A stretch of DNA of 64,000 nt from Amycolatopsis sp. CA-230715 (GTDB lineage: Bacteria; Actinomycetota; Actinomycetes; Mycobacteriales; Pseudonocardiaceae): contig NZ_CP059997.1 of NCBI RefSeq assembly GCF_018736145.1, positions 557,501-621,500 on the forward strand. Direction: 5' to 3'. The position numbers were made by a program, and so were the translations under genes. Positions 1 to 10,153 of this stretch are shown piece by piece (position 1 is the first letter of the stretch; each line of letters opens with the position of its first letter). The notes under the pieces are model-generated. The model did not search any database and was not told the origin of the DNA. It saw nothing but the letters and a program-made list of their open reading frames with translations.

Positions 1-501
1 CCGGATCACCGCGGCGGGTTCGGCGCGGCGCAACCGGACCGGTGACGCGGCATCGGTGAGGTCCACGCCGTTGTGCTGCGGGCCGATGCCGAGCGCGGAG
101 GTCAGCCTGGCCGGGCCCTGGGCGAGCTGGTCATCGCGGCGCGCCGCCTCGCGGCGCCCGCGTGCCAGCTCGACGCCTTCGACGATCTCGGCCGCGCGGA
201 CGAGCACCGCGCCCGGCTCGCCGTCCTCGCGCCCGACGACGTTGGCGCAGAAGTGCATGCCGTAGACGAAGTACACGTACAGGTGACCCGCTGGCCCCCA
301 CATCACCTGGTTCCGCGGCGTCCTGCCCCGGTAGCAGTGCGAAGCCGGGTCGTCCTCACCCCGGTAGGCCTCGACCTCGGTGAGCTTCGCGGCGACCGTG
401 CCGTCCGGGCTCTCGCATTCCAGCACCGACCCGAGCAGACCCGCCGCCAGGTCGAGCGGGTCGAGCGCCAGTTCGTCCCTGGTGAACAGCCGATCCGCCA
501 C
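1..501 (-). CDS. mpg: DNA-3-methyladenine glycosylase (AAG/Mpg), 3' end outside window
   Basis: The minus strand reads 167 codons from a GTG at 501 and runs off the window edge, so the C-terminus is missing. The product starts MADRLFTRDELALDPLDLA and has the family's core stretches: a TEVEAYRGEDDPASH segment carrying the catalytic glutamate, NQVMWGPAGHLYVYFVYGMH, and a C-terminal GPARLTSALGI. Family members excise alkylated purines from DNA in base excision repair. The GTG overlaps the TAG stop of the upstream VOC gene (TAGTG), so the two are probably translationally coupled. The family assignment is firm; only the end is unknown. Confidence 0.93.
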   Translation of the reverse strand, partial: MADRLFTRDELALDPLDLAAGLLGSVLECESPDGTVAAKLTEVEAYRGEDDPASHCYRGRTPRNQVMWGPAGHLYVYFVYGMHFCANVVGREDGEPGAVLVRAAEIVEGVELARGRREAARRDDQLAQGPARLTSALGIGPQHNGVDLTDAASPVRLRRAEPAAVIR

Positions 502-1124
502 TACTCCCCCAGCTCCAGCCTGCCGCCGTCGGGAAGGCCGAGCACGGCCGTCACACCAGCCGGACCTCGCTCGACCGGGACGTCGGAACCGAGCGCGCGC
601 AGCACCTCGGCAACGCGGTCCGGGTCAGGATGGGCCAGCGCGAACGACTCGAGCGCGGCCCCTTTCGCCGCGCTCCCGGAAGGATGCGCCGAGGAACCCC
701 AGTCGATCAGGAACGGCAGCACCCCGCCCGCGTTGTCCGGCGGGAACGCGAGCCGCCAGCGCAGCAGCACGCCGTCCGGGCGTTCGCGTGCCATCTCGCC
801 CGGGGTGCCCGCGTCGTGTCCGGCCCCGGCGGCATCGGCGATCGCGGCGTCGAGGTCCGTGGTCCGCGCGGCCCAGGTCACCAGGCGCGGCCCGGCGAGC
901 GAGTCGATGCCGAAGGGCCGCGGCGCACCGGGTTCGTCCTGGCCGGGATCCGGTCCGACCACTTCGAGGTAGGCCCCGGCACCGAGGCCGCCGAGGAAGT
1001 TCCGGGTGCCCATGCCGACGTGCGGCCCGCCCGGCGACAGCGGCACTCCGCTCGCCCGCAGCGCGGCGACCGTCGCGTCGAGATCGGGGGTCGCGTAGAT
1101 CAGGTGGTCGAGTTCGATGCCCAC
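501..1124 (-). CDS. VOC-superfamily protein, glyoxalase-like domain
   Basis: A 207-residue protein starting MGIELDHLIYATPDLDATV, the typical first strand and helix of a glyoxalase/bleomycin-resistance (VOC) fold; the long middle segment (VTWAARTTDLDAAIADAA, then FLIDWGSS) resembles the Glyoxalase_3 type of domain. The substrate cannot be read from the sequence. The gene shares its stop with the start of mpg, and lies back to back with the divergent GlcG/HbpS-like gene 58 bp away, so the intervening bases must hold both promoters. It could be a small-molecule binding or detoxifying protein. Confidence 0.8.
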   Translation of the reverse strand: MGIELDHLIYATPDLDATVAALRASGVPLSPGGPHVGMGTRNFLGGLGAGAYLEVVGPDPGQDEPGAPRPFGIDSLAGPRLVTWAARTTDLDAAIADAAGAGHDAGTPGEMARERPDGVLLRWRLAFPPDNAGGVLPFLIDWGSSAHPSGSAAKGAALESFALAHPDPDRVAEVLRALGSDVPVERGPAGVTAVLGLPDGGRLELGE

Positions 1125-1182
1125 CGCTCCTGTCTACCCGACGAACGCGTCAGGCCGATCGTGGCCCGCTAGATTCGGTCCC

Positions 1183-1647
1183 ATGACCGGTATTCCTCGC
1201 CTTCCCGGACTGACACTGGCCGACGCCGACTGGCTCGCGCAGGCGGCGTTGGACGTCGGCGCCGAACGCGGCTTCCCGCCACTGGCGGTGGCCGTGATCG
1301 ATGTCGCGGGCGAAGTGATCGTCCTGCGGCGCGCCGACGGCGGCATGCCGATGACCAGCAGGATCGCCGTGGCCAAGGCCCGCACCGCGCTGGTGGCGTT
1401 GCAACCGTCGAGAGCGCTCGGTGAGCTGCCGTCCCAGATCACCGACAGCATCCAGCACCTGTACGACAGCGATTTCGTGCCTCGGGCGGGCGGAATCCTC
1501 GTCACCGGCGGCGACGTGGCCCTCGGCGCCGCCGCCGCTTCGGGTGCCCACGGCGACGAGGACGAGGAGGCCGTGCTGGTCGCCGTCGAACGGTGGCGGA
1601 CGCACCTGTCCGAAGGGACCGCTCAGCCGTCGGCCCACTCCCGGTAG
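1183..1647 (+). CDS. GlcG/HbpS-type heme-binding family protein
   Basis: A 154-residue protein. I take the ATG at 1183 (MTGIPRLPGLTLADADWL) because the mature family begins here; an in-frame start at 1117 would overlap the divergent VOC gene. The segment PPLAVAVIDVAGEVIVLRRADGG, followed by SRIAVAKARTALVAL and a late GGILVTGGDVALGA, is characteristic of the GlcG/HbpS/DUF336 fold, members of which bind heme or cobalamin-type ligands or serve as accessory proteins. The 3' end overlaps the convergent argH 3' end by 25 bp, with no room for a separate terminator. Confidence 0.85.
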   Translation: MTGIPRLPGLTLADADWLAQAALDVGAERGFPPLAVAVIDVAGEVIVLRRADGGMPMTSRIAVAKARTALVALQPSRALGELPSQITDSIQHLYDSDFVPRAGGILVTGGDVALGAAAASGAHGDEDEEAVLVAVERWRTHLSEGTAQPSAHSR

Positions 1648-3041
1648 GCGGCCACCTTGGCGACGAGCCGCTCCCGTTGTTCGGCGACGCGGACCGGCGC
1701 GGTGCCGCCCTTCGCGTCACGCGATCGGACCGAGCCTTCGACGGTGAGCACGGTCCGCACCTCGGGCGTCAGCGCGGGGTTGATCTTCTCGAACTCCTCG
1801 TCGGTCAGCTCGTCGAGCCCGACGCCGCGCGCCTCGGCGACGCGCACGCTCTCCCCCGCCGCCTCGTGCGCGACGCGGAACGGAACCCCTTGGCGCACCA
1901 GCCATTCCGCGATGTCGGTGGCGAGGGTGAACCCGGCGGGGGCCAGCTCGGCGAGCCGCTCGGTGTGGAAGGTCAGCGTGCCGATCATGCCCGCTATCGC
2001 GGGGAAGAGGAGTTCGAGCTGCTCGACGGAGTCGAACACCGGCTCCTTGTCCTCCTGCAGATCCCGGTTGTAGGCCAGCGGCTGCGCCTTCAACGTGGCC
2101 AGCAGCCCGGTGAGGTTGCCGACCAGCCGCCCCGACTTGCCCCTGGTCAGCTCCGCGACGTCGGGGTTCTTCTTCTGCGGCATGATCGAGCTGCCGGTCG
2201 CCCACGCGTCGTCGAGCGTTACGTAGCCGAATTCGGCGGTGTTCCAGATGATCACCTCTTCGGCGATCCGGGACAGGTTCACGCCCAGCATCGCGACGGC
2301 GAACGCGAACTCGGCGACGAAGTCGCGGGAGGCGGTGCCGTCGATCGAGTTCTCCACGCTGGTCTCGAAGCCGAGCTCGGCCGCGACGGCTTCCGGGTCG
2401 AGACCGAGCGAGGACCCGGCGAGCGCGCCGGAACCGTACGGCGACTCCGCGGTGCGCGCGTCCCAGTCCCGCAGCCTGCCGACGTCCCGCAGCAGTCCTT
2501 GCCCGTGCGCGAGGAGGTGGTGCGCGAGCAGCACCGGCTGCGCGTGCTGCAGGTGCGTGCGGCCGGGCAGGATGGCCTCGGGGTGCCGTTTCGCTTGGGA
2601 GACAAGGGCATCGACGACATCGAGCGTCCCCGCGACGACGCGCCGCGCGGCGTCACGCAACCACATACGGAACAGGGTGGCGACCTGGTCGTTGCGCGAG
2701 CGGCCCGCGCGCAGCTTGCCGCCGAGTTCGGTGCCCGCGCGCTCCAGCAGGCCGCGTTCCAACGCCGTGTGGACGTCCTCGTCGGCGATCGTCGGGGTGA
2801 ACGCCCCGGAGGCGACGTCCTCGGCGAGCGTGTCGAGCGCCGCGTGCATCCCGGTGAGCTCTTCGTCGGTGAGCAGGCCCGCGTCGCGCAGCACCCTGGC
2901 GTGCGCACGCGATCCGGCGATGTCGTACGGCGCGAGGCGCCAGTCGAAATGGGTCGACGCGCTCAGCGCCGCCATGGCCTCCGCCGGTCCGCTGGCGAAC
3001 CGGCCGCCCCACAGCTGCACCGGCTGCTCTTTCCCGCTCAC
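1623..3041 (-). CDS. argH: Argininosuccinate lyase
   Basis: A 472-residue enzyme that cleaves argininosuccinate to arginine and fumarate, the last step of arginine biosynthesis, in the cytosol. It has the fumarase/aspartase superfamily signature GSSIMPQKKNPDVAEL, the RSRNDQVAT segment and the YNRDLQEDKEPVFD segment. Translation starts at a GTG (3041) preceded by an AAAGGGAAG Shine-Dalgarno. It is the last gene of the arg cluster and the only one separated by a real gap (61 bp) from its neighbour, with a strong hairpin in that gap. Its 3' end overlaps the convergent HbpS-like gene. Confidence 0.97.
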   Translation of the reverse strand: MSGKEQPVQLWGGRFASGPAEAMAALSASTHFDWRLAPYDIAGSRAHARVLRDAGLLTDEELTGMHAALDTLAEDVASGAFTPTIADEDVHTALERGLLERAGTELGGKLRAGRSRNDQVATLFRMWLRDAARRVVAGTLDVVDALVSQAKRHPEAILPGRTHLQHAQPVLLAHHLLAHGQGLLRDVGRLRDWDARTAESPYGSGALAGSSLGLDPEAVAAELGFETSVENSIDGTASRDFVAEFAFAVAMLGVNLSRIAEEVIIWNTAEFGYVTLDDAWATGSSIMPQKKNPDVAELTRGKSGRLVGNLTGLLATLKAQPLAYNRDLQEDKEPVFDSVEQLELLFPAIAGMIGTLTFHTERLAELAPAGFTLATDIAEWLVRQGVPFRVAHEAAGESVRVAEARGVGLDELTDEEFEKINPALTPEVRTVLTVEGSVRSRDAKGGTAPVRVAEQRERLVAKVAAYREWADG

Positions 3042-3066
3042 GATCTTCCCTTTGCTCGTCGTGGGA

Positions 3067-3095
3067 GGTGCGCGCGGCCGTGTGCCGCGCGCACC
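3067..3095 (-). terminator. Hairpin between argG and argH
   Basis: A perfect 12-bp stem (GGTGCGCGCGGC paired with GCCGCGCGCACC) closes a 5-nt loop in the argG-argH gap. There is no T-tract. It may end part of the argG transcription and so lower argH expression, or it may stabilise the upstream mRNA; sequence alone cannot decide. Confidence 0.6.
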
Positions 3096-3102
3096 CTCGT
3101 CA

Positions 3103-4297
<1,195 letters not shown>

Positions 4298-4305
<8 letters not shown>

Positions 4306-4819
4306 CGTTGTTCTCCTCACTACCGTTCAGGTCCAAAGTAGACGCTCGCTGCGCCAGTGCGGCGAACCGCTGTGCCAGGTCCATTCCCGACAGCGGCTCC
4401 CTGGCGATCACCGCGATCGTGTCGTCGCCGGCGATCGAGCCGACGACCTCGGCCAGCGCCGCTTTGTCGATGGCGCTGGCCAGGAACTGCGCCGCACCGG
4501 GCGGCGTGCGCAGCACCGTGAGATTTCCCGACGCGTCGACCGAGACGAGCAGCTCTTCGAGCAGCTTCGACAGTCGCGTGGTGCCGCCCTGGACACCTCG
4601 CACCGGGCTCCCGTCCTCCGGGATCACGTACACCGGAGCACCGGAGTCCGCACCCCGCAACTTCACCGCACCCAATTCGTCCAGATCCCTCGAAAGGGTC
4701 GCCTGGTGCACCTCGATCCCTTCCTCGGCCAGGAGGTTCATCAGCTCCGTCTGGCTCCGGATGGCCATCGTGGACACCAGCTCGGCGATCCTGGCCTTGC
4801 GGGCGGCCCTGCTGATCAT
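4298..4819 (-). CDS. argR: Arginine repressor
   Basis: A 173-residue regulator. The N-terminal winged helix (RKARIAELVSTMAIRSQTELMNLLAEEGI then QATLSRDLDELGAVKLRG) binds ARG boxes; the C-terminal half with GDDTIAVIAREPLSGMDLAQRF is the arginine-binding hexamerisation domain. ATGA overlap joins it to argF upstream, and it overlaps argG downstream, so the repressor is made from the operon it is expected to repress, a direct negative feedback loop. Likely targets are the two palindromes at 10062-10089. The ATG at 4819 is the family start. Confidence 0.96.
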
Positions 4820-5742
4820 CGTCGCGCGGCCTCCATCAGCCAGACGAGCAATGCCTTCTGCGCGTGCAGGCGGTTCTCCGCCTCGTCCCACACCGCGCTG
4901 GCCGGCCCGTCGAGCACCTCGTCGGTGATCTCCCAGCCGCGGTGGGCCGGCAGGCAGTGCAGCACGATCGCGCCGGGCGCGGCCCGCTCCAGCAGCGCCG
5001 CGTTCACCTGCAGCGCGCGGAACGGGCCCACCCTGTCCTTGCCGTCGTTCTCCTGCCCCATCGAGGTCCAGGTGTCGGTGACCAGCACGTCGGTGCCGTC
5101 CACGGCCTCGTGCGGGTCGATCAGGACGGTGGTGCTGCCGCCGGTGTCCGAAGCGCGCTTCTTGGCGTCCAGCATGACGCCCTGATCCGGCTGGAAGCCC
5201 TCCGGCGACACCACCCTGACGTGCATGCCCGCCGTGGTTCCGGCGAGCAGCAGCGAATGCGCCATGTTGTTCGCGCCGTCGCCGAGGTAGGTCAGGGTCA
5301 GCCCGGCGAGCTTTCCCTTGCGCTCGCGGATGGTCTGGAGGTCGGTGAGCGCCTGGCACGGGTGGAACTCGTCGGTCAGCGCGTTGACCACCGGGATCGC
5401 CGACACCGACGCCATCGCGTCCATGCGCGCCTGCGCGAAGGTCCGCCACACCACGGCGTCGACGTACCGCGAGAGCACCCGCGAGGTGTCCTCGATGGTC
5501 TCTTCGCGACCGAGCTGCATGGCGCGGCCGTCCACGATCACCGAGTGGCCGCCGAGCTGCGAAATGCCTACGTCGAAGGACAAACGGGTGCGGGTCGAGT
5601 TCTTCTCGAAGATCGCCGCGACCGATTTCCCTTGCAGCGCTTGGGATTTGAACGGTTCGGCCTTCAGCTCGTCGGCGAGGTCGAGCACGGCGAGCTGCTC
5701 TTCCGGCGTCAGATCGTCGTCCCGGAGGAAGTGGCGGGGCAT
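4816..5742 (-). CDS. argF: Ornithine carbamoyltransferase
   Basis: A 308-residue transcarbamylase that makes citrulline from ornithine and carbamoyl phosphate. The carbamoyl-phosphate motif STRT is at residues 49-52, followed by FHPCQALTD in the middle and HCLPAHRG near the C-terminus, the ornithine-type signature. The start ATG overlaps the argD stop (TGATG) and the stop overlaps the argR start (ATGA), so no independent promoter is likely. A longer upstream reading frame exists but lies within argD and has no support. Confidence 0.97.
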   Translation of the reverse strand: MPRHFLRDDDLTPEEQLAVLDLADELKAEPFKSQALQGKSVAAIFEKNSTRTRLSFDVGISQLGGHSVIVDGRAMQLGREETIEDTSRVLSRYVDAVVWRTFAQARMDAMASVSAIPVVNALTDEFHPCQALTDLQTIRERKGKLAGLTLTYLGDGANNMAHSLLLAGTTAGMHVRVVSPEGFQPDQGVMLDAKKRASDTGGSTTVLIDPHEAVDGTDVLVTDTWTSMGQENDGKDRVGPFRALQVNAALLERAAPGAIVLHCLPAHRGWEITDEVLDGPASAVWDEAENRLHAQKALLVWLMEAARR

Positions 5743-6941
5743 CAGACGTCCTTCGTGGTGGAGTCGAGCGCGGCGGGCAGCGCGGCGAGGAACTCGCCCG
5801 CCTCCCCCGCGCTCAGGATCAGTGGGGGTGCCAGCCGGATGGTGTCCGGCGCGACCGGGTTCACCAGGAACCCCGCTTCCTGCGCGGCCTTGGCGACGGC
5901 CGCCGACACGTTCTCGCGCAACGCGATACCGAGCAGCAGACCTGCGCCGCGGACCCCGGCGACGAGCGGGTGGTCCAGCTCCTCGACCCCGGCGGTGATG
6001 TCCTTGCCGAGCGCCGCGACGCGCTCGTTGAGGCCGTCCCGGCGGATCGCCCTGAGCACCGCGAGCCCCGCCGCGCAGCACACCGGGTTACCGCCGAAGG
6101 TGGTGCCGTGCTGGCCGGGCTTGAACAGGTCCGCCGCCTCGCCGACGCCGATCACGGCGCCCAGCGGCAGCCCGCCGCCGAGGCCCTTCGCCAGCGTGAT
6201 GACGTCCGGTTCGACCCCGGCGCGCTGGAAGGCGAACCAGGCGCCGGTGCGGCCGATCCCGGTCTGCACCTCGTCCAGCACGAGCAGCGCGCCAGCCCGC
6301 TTGGTGATCTCCCGTGCCGCGTGCAGGTACCCGTCCGGCGCGGGTATGACGCCGCCTTCCCCGAGCACGGGTTCCAGCACGACCGCCGCGGTCTCGCCGT
6401 CGACCACCGCGCGCAGGGCGTCGATGTCACCGAAGGGCACGTGCGTGACACCCGGCACGAGCGGTTCGAAGGGGGTCTTCTTGCCCGGCTGCCCGGTCAG
6501 CGACAGCGCGCCCATCGTGCGGCCGTGGAACGCACCCTCGCAGGCGACGATCTTCGTGCGGCCGGTGAGCCTGCTGATCTTGAACGCGGCTTCGTTCGCC
6601 TCCGCGCCCGAGTTGACGAAGAGGACCTTGCCGTTGCCCGCGAACCCGGCGACGTCGAGCAGCGCCTCGGCCAGTTCGACGGTGACCGGGTTGACGTAGA
6701 GGTTGGAAGTGTGGCCGAGGCCCGCGATCTGCTCCGAGACCGCGCGGACCACGTCGGGATGGGCGTGCCCGAGCGCGTTCACCGCGATCCCGCCGACCAG
6801 GTCGAGGTAGCGCGTGCCGTCGGCGTCCCACACGTGCGCGCCCTCGCCGCGGACCAGCGCCAGCCCCGGGGTGCCGTAGTTGTCCATCAGCGCGGACCGC
6901 CAGCGCTGCTGAGCATCCACATTGGACTCGAACTCGCTCAC
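5742..6941 (-). CDS. argD: Acetylornithine aminotransferase
   Basis: A 399-residue class III PLP aminotransferase converting N-acetylglutamate semialdehyde to N-acetylornithine. It shows FVNSGAEANEAAFKISR, VLDEVQTGIGRTG and the PLP-lysine segment TLAKGLGGGLPLGA. The GTG at 6941 (VSEFESNVDAQQ) is the start; it overlaps the argB stop by GTGA, with AAGGGG upstream. Actinobacterial ArgD proteins have this length. Confidence 0.96.
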   Translation of the reverse strand: MSEFESNVDAQQRWRSALMDNYGTPGLALVRGEGAHVWDADGTRYLDLVGGIAVNALGHAHPDVVRAVSEQIAGLGHTSNLYVNPVTVELAEALLDVAGFAGNGKVLFVNSGAEANEAAFKISRLTGRTKIVACEGAFHGRTMGALSLTGQPGKKTPFEPLVPGVTHVPFGDIDALRAVVDGETAAVVLEPVLGEGGVIPAPDGYLHAAREITKRAGALLVLDEVQTGIGRTGAWFAFQRAGVEPDVITLAKGLGGGLPLGAVIGVGEAADLFKPGQHGTTFGGNPVCCAAGLAVLRAIRRDGLNERVAALGKDITAGVEELDHPLVAGVRGAGLLLGIALRENVSAAVAKAAQEAGFLVNPVAPDTIRLAPPLILSAGEAGEFLAALPAALDSTTKDV

Positions 6942-7858
6942 GATGTCCCCTTCTCCGGCAGCACCATGGTGCCGATCCCCTGCGAGGTGAACACTTCCAG
7001 CAGTACCGAGTGCGCCAGCCTGCCGTCGATCACGTGCGCCCGCCGTACGCCGCCCCTGACCGCGCGCACGCACGCCTCCATCTTCGGGATCATCCCGCTG
7101 GCCAGCCCCGGCAGCAGTTGCTCGAGCCGGTCCACCCTGATCCGGTCGATCAGCGAGGAGCGATCCGGCCAGTTCGCGTAGAGCCCTTCGACATCGGTCA
7201 GCACGACCAGCTTCTCGGCGTCCAGCGCGGCGGCGAGCGCGCCCGCCGCGGTGTCCGCGTTCACGTTGTGCACCACGCCGTCCGCGTCCGGGGCGACGGT
7301 GGAGACCACCGGGATCCGGCCCGCGTTCACGATGTCGAGCACCGCGTCCGGGTTGACCTCGGCCACCTCGCCGACCAGCCCGATGTCCACCAGCTCACCG
7401 TCCACAGTGGCCTGTTTGCGCTCGGCGGTGAACAGCCCCGCGTCCTCACCGGAGATGCCCACCGCGTACGGGCCGTGCGCGTTGACCAGGCCGACCAGCT
7501 CGCGGCCGACCTGGCCCACCAGCACCATCCGCACGATGTCCATGGTCTCCGGGGTGGTCACCCGCAGGCCGCCCTTGAACTCGCCGGCGAGGCCGAGCCG
7601 GTCCAGCATCGCGGTGATCTGCGGCCCGCCGCCGTGCACCACCACCGGGTGCAGGCCAGCCAGCCGCAGGAACACCATGTCCTGCGCGAAGGCCCGCTTC
7701 AGGTCGTCGTCGATCATCGCGTTGCCGCCGTACTTGACCACCACGGTGGCACCGGTGAAGCGCTGCAGCCACGGCAGCGCCTCGACGAGCACCTCGGCCT
7801 TCTCGGCCGCGGTGGCGAGCCTGCGGTCGGCGCTGATCAAGGATTCGGGCGGGGTCAC
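6938..7858 (-). CDS. argB: Acetylglutamate kinase
   Basis: A 306-residue amino-acid kinase that phosphorylates N-acetylglutamate, usually the arginine-inhibited step. VVVKYGGNAMIDD near the start and VVVHGGGPQI are the phosphate-binding glycine segments; VLTDVEGLY lies in the second half. The start is the GTG at 7858, which overlaps the argJ stop by 4 nt. The length matches the hexameric, arginine-sensitive type with an N-terminal helix extension (residues 1-30), so feedback inhibition is likely, but that is inferred from family knowledge. Confidence 0.96.
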   Translation of the reverse strand: MTPPESLISADRRLATAAEKAEVLVEALPWLQRFTGATVVVKYGGNAMIDDDLKRAFAQDMVFLRLAGLHPVVVHGGGPQITAMLDRLGLAGEFKGGLRVTTPETMDIVRMVLVGQVGRELVGLVNAHGPYAVGISGEDAGLFTAERKQATVDGELVDIGLVGEVAEVNPDAVLDIVNAGRIPVVSTVAPDADGVVHNVNADTAAGALAAALDAEKLVVLTDVEGLYANWPDRSSLIDRIRVDRLEQLLPGLASGMIPKMEACVRAVRGGVRRAHVIDGRLAHSVLLEVFTSQGIGTMVLPEKGTS

Positions 7859-9039
7859 GACGAGTACGCGCTGTTCTCTTCGACGTAGCCGTGCGAGAGG
7901 TCCGTCGTGTAGACGGTCGTCCCGGCCTCGCCGAGGCCGAGGTCGATCACGATCTCGACGGCCCGCCCGGACAGGTCGGCCTCGGACCGGTCCGCGGCCG
8001 TAGTGCCCTTGGCGAACAAGGTGATCCCGTTGATCGCGATGGACACCAGATCGGGGTCGATCCGCGCGGCGGCCCTGCCGAGCGCCATCGCGATCCGGCC
8101 CCAGTTCGGGTCCGAGCCGAACAGCGCGGTCTTCACCAGGTTGTCCTCGGCGACCGTGCGCGCGACGGCGATCGCGTCATCGGTGCTCTCGGCGCCGGTG
8201 ACGACGACGTCGACGTCCTTGGTCGCGCCCTCGGCGTCGGCGCGCAACTGGAGCACCAGGTCGAGGGCGACCGCGGTGAGCGCTTCGGTGAGCGCCGCCT
8301 CGTCGGGACGGATCCCGCTCGCCCCGGAAGCGAGCACGAGCACGGTGTCGTTCGTGGACGTGCCGCCGTCGACGTCGAGCCGGTCGAAGGTGACGGCGGT
8401 GGCCGCGCGCAGCGCCCTGTCGAGCACCTCCGGTTCGACCTCGGCGTCCGTGGTCAGCACCGACAGCATCGTGGCGAGGTTGGGTGCGAGCATGCCCGCG
8501 CCCTTCGCGAACCCGCCGACGCGCCAGCCGCCCGGATGCTCGGCGGCGGCCTGCTTCGGCACCGAGTCGGTCGTCATCACCGCGGTGGCCGCGTCGAGAC
8601 CCGCACCGGCCGAACCCGCCAGCGCGGCGGCCACACTGTCCACACCGGACAGGAGGGCGGGCATCGGGAGCCGCTCCCCGATCAGCCCGGTGGAGCACAC
8701 CGCGACCTCGATCGCGCCGGACCCGAGCACTTCGGCGACCTTCTCGGCGGTGGCGTGCGCGTCCTGGAAGCCACCGGGCCCGGTGGCCGCGTTGGCACCA
8801 CCGGAGTTCAGCACGACCGCGCGGAGCCTGCGCTGCTTGAGGACCTCCTGCGACCACAGCACCGGCGCGGCCTTCACCACGTTGCGGGTGAACACGCCCG
8901 CCGCGGCGTCGCGCGGGCCGTCGTTGACCACCAGCGCGAGGTCGAGCACGCCGGAGGCCTTGATCCCGGCCGCGACACCCGCGGCGCGGAACCCGGCGGG
9001 CACGGTGACACCGGCATCGCGCCGCACGGGCACGGTCAT
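7855..9039 (-). CDS. argJ: Bifunctional ornithine acetyltransferase / N-acetylglutamate synthase
   Basis: A 394-residue precursor that recycles the acetyl group from N-acetylornithine onto glutamate. It should cleave itself in front of the nucleophile Thr190, in the motif KGAGMLAPNLATML; the VDGGTSTNDT and GSDPNWGRI segments complete the active site. With this gene the pathway runs in the economical cyclic form, so a separate argE deacetylase is not needed. ATGA overlap with argC and GTGA overlap with argB keep it in the operon. Whether it is mono- or bifunctional cannot be read directly. Confidence 0.95.
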   Translation of the reverse strand: MTVPVRRDAGVTVPAGFRAAGVAAGIKASGVLDLALVVNDGPRDAAAGVFTRNVVKAAPVLWSQEVLKQRRLRAVVLNSGGANAATGPGGFQDAHATAEKVAEVLGSGAIEVAVCSTGLIGERLPMPALLSGVDSVAAALAGSAGAGLDAATAVMTTDSVPKQAAAEHPGGWRVGGFAKGAGMLAPNLATMLSVLTTDAEVEPEVLDRALRAATAVTFDRLDVDGGTSTNDTVLVLASGASGIRPDEAALTEALTAVALDLVLQLRADAEGATKDVDVVVTGAESTDDAIAVARTVAEDNLVKTALFGSDPNWGRIAMALGRAAARIDPDLVSIAINGITLFAKGTTAADRSEADLSGRAVEIVIDLGLGEAGTTVYTTDLSHGYVEENSAYSS

Positions 9040-10064
9040 GGCGCTACTCCCACGGTCGAGAGCCCGGTCTCCTCGGGGAGGCCGAGCGCGAAGTTCATGG
9101 ACTGCACCGCGCCACCCGCGGTGCCCTTCGTCAGGTTGTCGATCGCGGCGACGGCGACGAGCCGCCCCGCGTCGGTGTCGGCCGCCACCTGGAGCTGGAC
9201 GTTGTTGGAGCCGAGGGTGGCCGCGGTGGCGGGCCAGCTCCCCTCGGGCAGCAGCTGGACGAACGGTTCGCCGGCATAGGCCTTTTCGTAGGCGGCCCTG
9301 ATCGCGGCACCGTCCACACCGGACTTCAGCGGCGCGCTCGCGGTGGTCAGGATCCCGCGCGGCATCGGCGCCAGTACCGGCGTGAACGACACGGTGACCG
9401 GTGCTCCGGCCACCGCGCCGAGGTTCTGCGCGAATTCCGGGGTGTGCCGGTGCGCGCCGGCGACGCCGTACGCGCGCGCCGAACCCATAACCTCCGAGCC
9501 GAGCAGGTTCGCCTTGAGGCTGCGCCCCGCACCGGAGGTGCCGGTGACCGCGACGACGGTGACCTCGGGCTCGACGAGCCCGGCACCGAACGCGGGGGCG
9601 AGCGCCAGCGACCCGCCGGTCGGGAAGCAACCCGGCACGGCGACCCGCTTGGTGCCGGCCAGCTTCTCGCGCGCGCCGGGGAGCTCGGGCAGCCCGTACG
9701 GCCACTGCCCCGCGTGGTCACCGCCGTACCAGCGCTGCCAATCGGCGGCACTGGCGAGGCGGTGGTCCGCGCCGAGGTCGATCACCAGCACGTCCGGCCC
9801 GAGCCGCGCGGCGATCTCCGCGGAGTGCCCGTGGGGCAGCGCGAGGAACACGACCTCGTGCCCGCCGAGCGTCTCCGGCGTCGTCTCCGCCAGCACGCGG
9901 TCCGCCAGCGGGGCGAGCTGCGGCTGGTGGGCGCCGAGCGGCGTGCCCGCGCTGCTGGCCGCCGTCAGCGCGCCGATCTCCGCCTCGGGATGACCGAGCA
10001 GCAGGCGCAGGAGCTCACCACCCGCGTACCCGCTCGCGCCCGCGATCGCGATCTTCACCGTCAT
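9036..10064 (-). CDS. argC: N-acetyl-gamma-glutamyl-phosphate reductase
   Basis: A 342-residue NADPH-dependent reductase, first gene of the arg operon. GASGYAGGELLRLL (residues 9-22) is the dinucleotide fold and VPGCFPTG holds the active-site Cys146. The ATG at 10064 has no Shine-Dalgarno; instead a promoter -10 lies 7 nt upstream, so the mRNA is probably leaderless. An in-frame extension upstream would run through the palindromic operators and is not supported. The stop overlaps the argJ start (ATGA). Confidence 0.96.
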   Translation of the reverse strand: MTVKIAIAGASGYAGGELLRLLLGHPEAEIGALTAASSAGTPLGAHQPQLAPLADRVLAETTPETLGGHEVVFLALPHGHSAEIAARLGPDVLVIDLGADHRLASAADWQRWYGGDHAGQWPYGLPELPGAREKLAGTKRVAVPGCFPTGGSLALAPAFGAGLVEPEVTVVAVTGTSGAGRSLKANLLGSEVMGSARAYGVAGAHRHTPEFAQNLGAVAGAPVTVSFTPVLAPMPRGILTTASAPLKSGVDGAAIRAAYEKAYAGEPFVQLLPEGSWPATAATLGSNNVQLQVAADTDAGRLVAVAAIDNLTKGTAGGAVQSMNFALGLPEETGLSTVGVAP

Positions 10065-10089
10065 GCGAATAATTATGCATGCCCATGCA
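10062..10089. promoter_or_regulatory. Tandem ARG-box-like operators
   Basis: Two overlapping palindromes cover the argC promoter. The first, 10062-10081, is CATGCGAATAATTATGCATG, an AT-centred imperfect palindrome that overlaps the -10 and the start codon. The second, 10076-10089, is TGCATG-CC-CATGCA, a perfect 6-bp inverted repeat. ArgR hexamers normally bind pairs of about 18-bp boxes, so binding here would block RNA polymerase and, for a leaderless mRNA, the very start of the message. Confidence 0.75.
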
Positions 10090-10100
10090 AACCTAAGCAA
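10065..10100 (-). promoter_or_regulatory. argC promoter, probably leaderless
   Basis: On the minus strand TTGCTT (10095-10100) and CATAAT (10072-10077) are separated by exactly 17 nt, a good vegetative -35/-10 pair. The -10 ends 7 nt before the A of the argC ATG, so transcription should begin at or within a base or two of the start codon. This agrees with the lack of a ribosome binding site. Confidence 0.7.
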
Positions 10101-10153
10101 TCGGGTATTCGCAAGGCGGGTGCGGATCACACCGGCGGCCGCGATCCGGGTGC

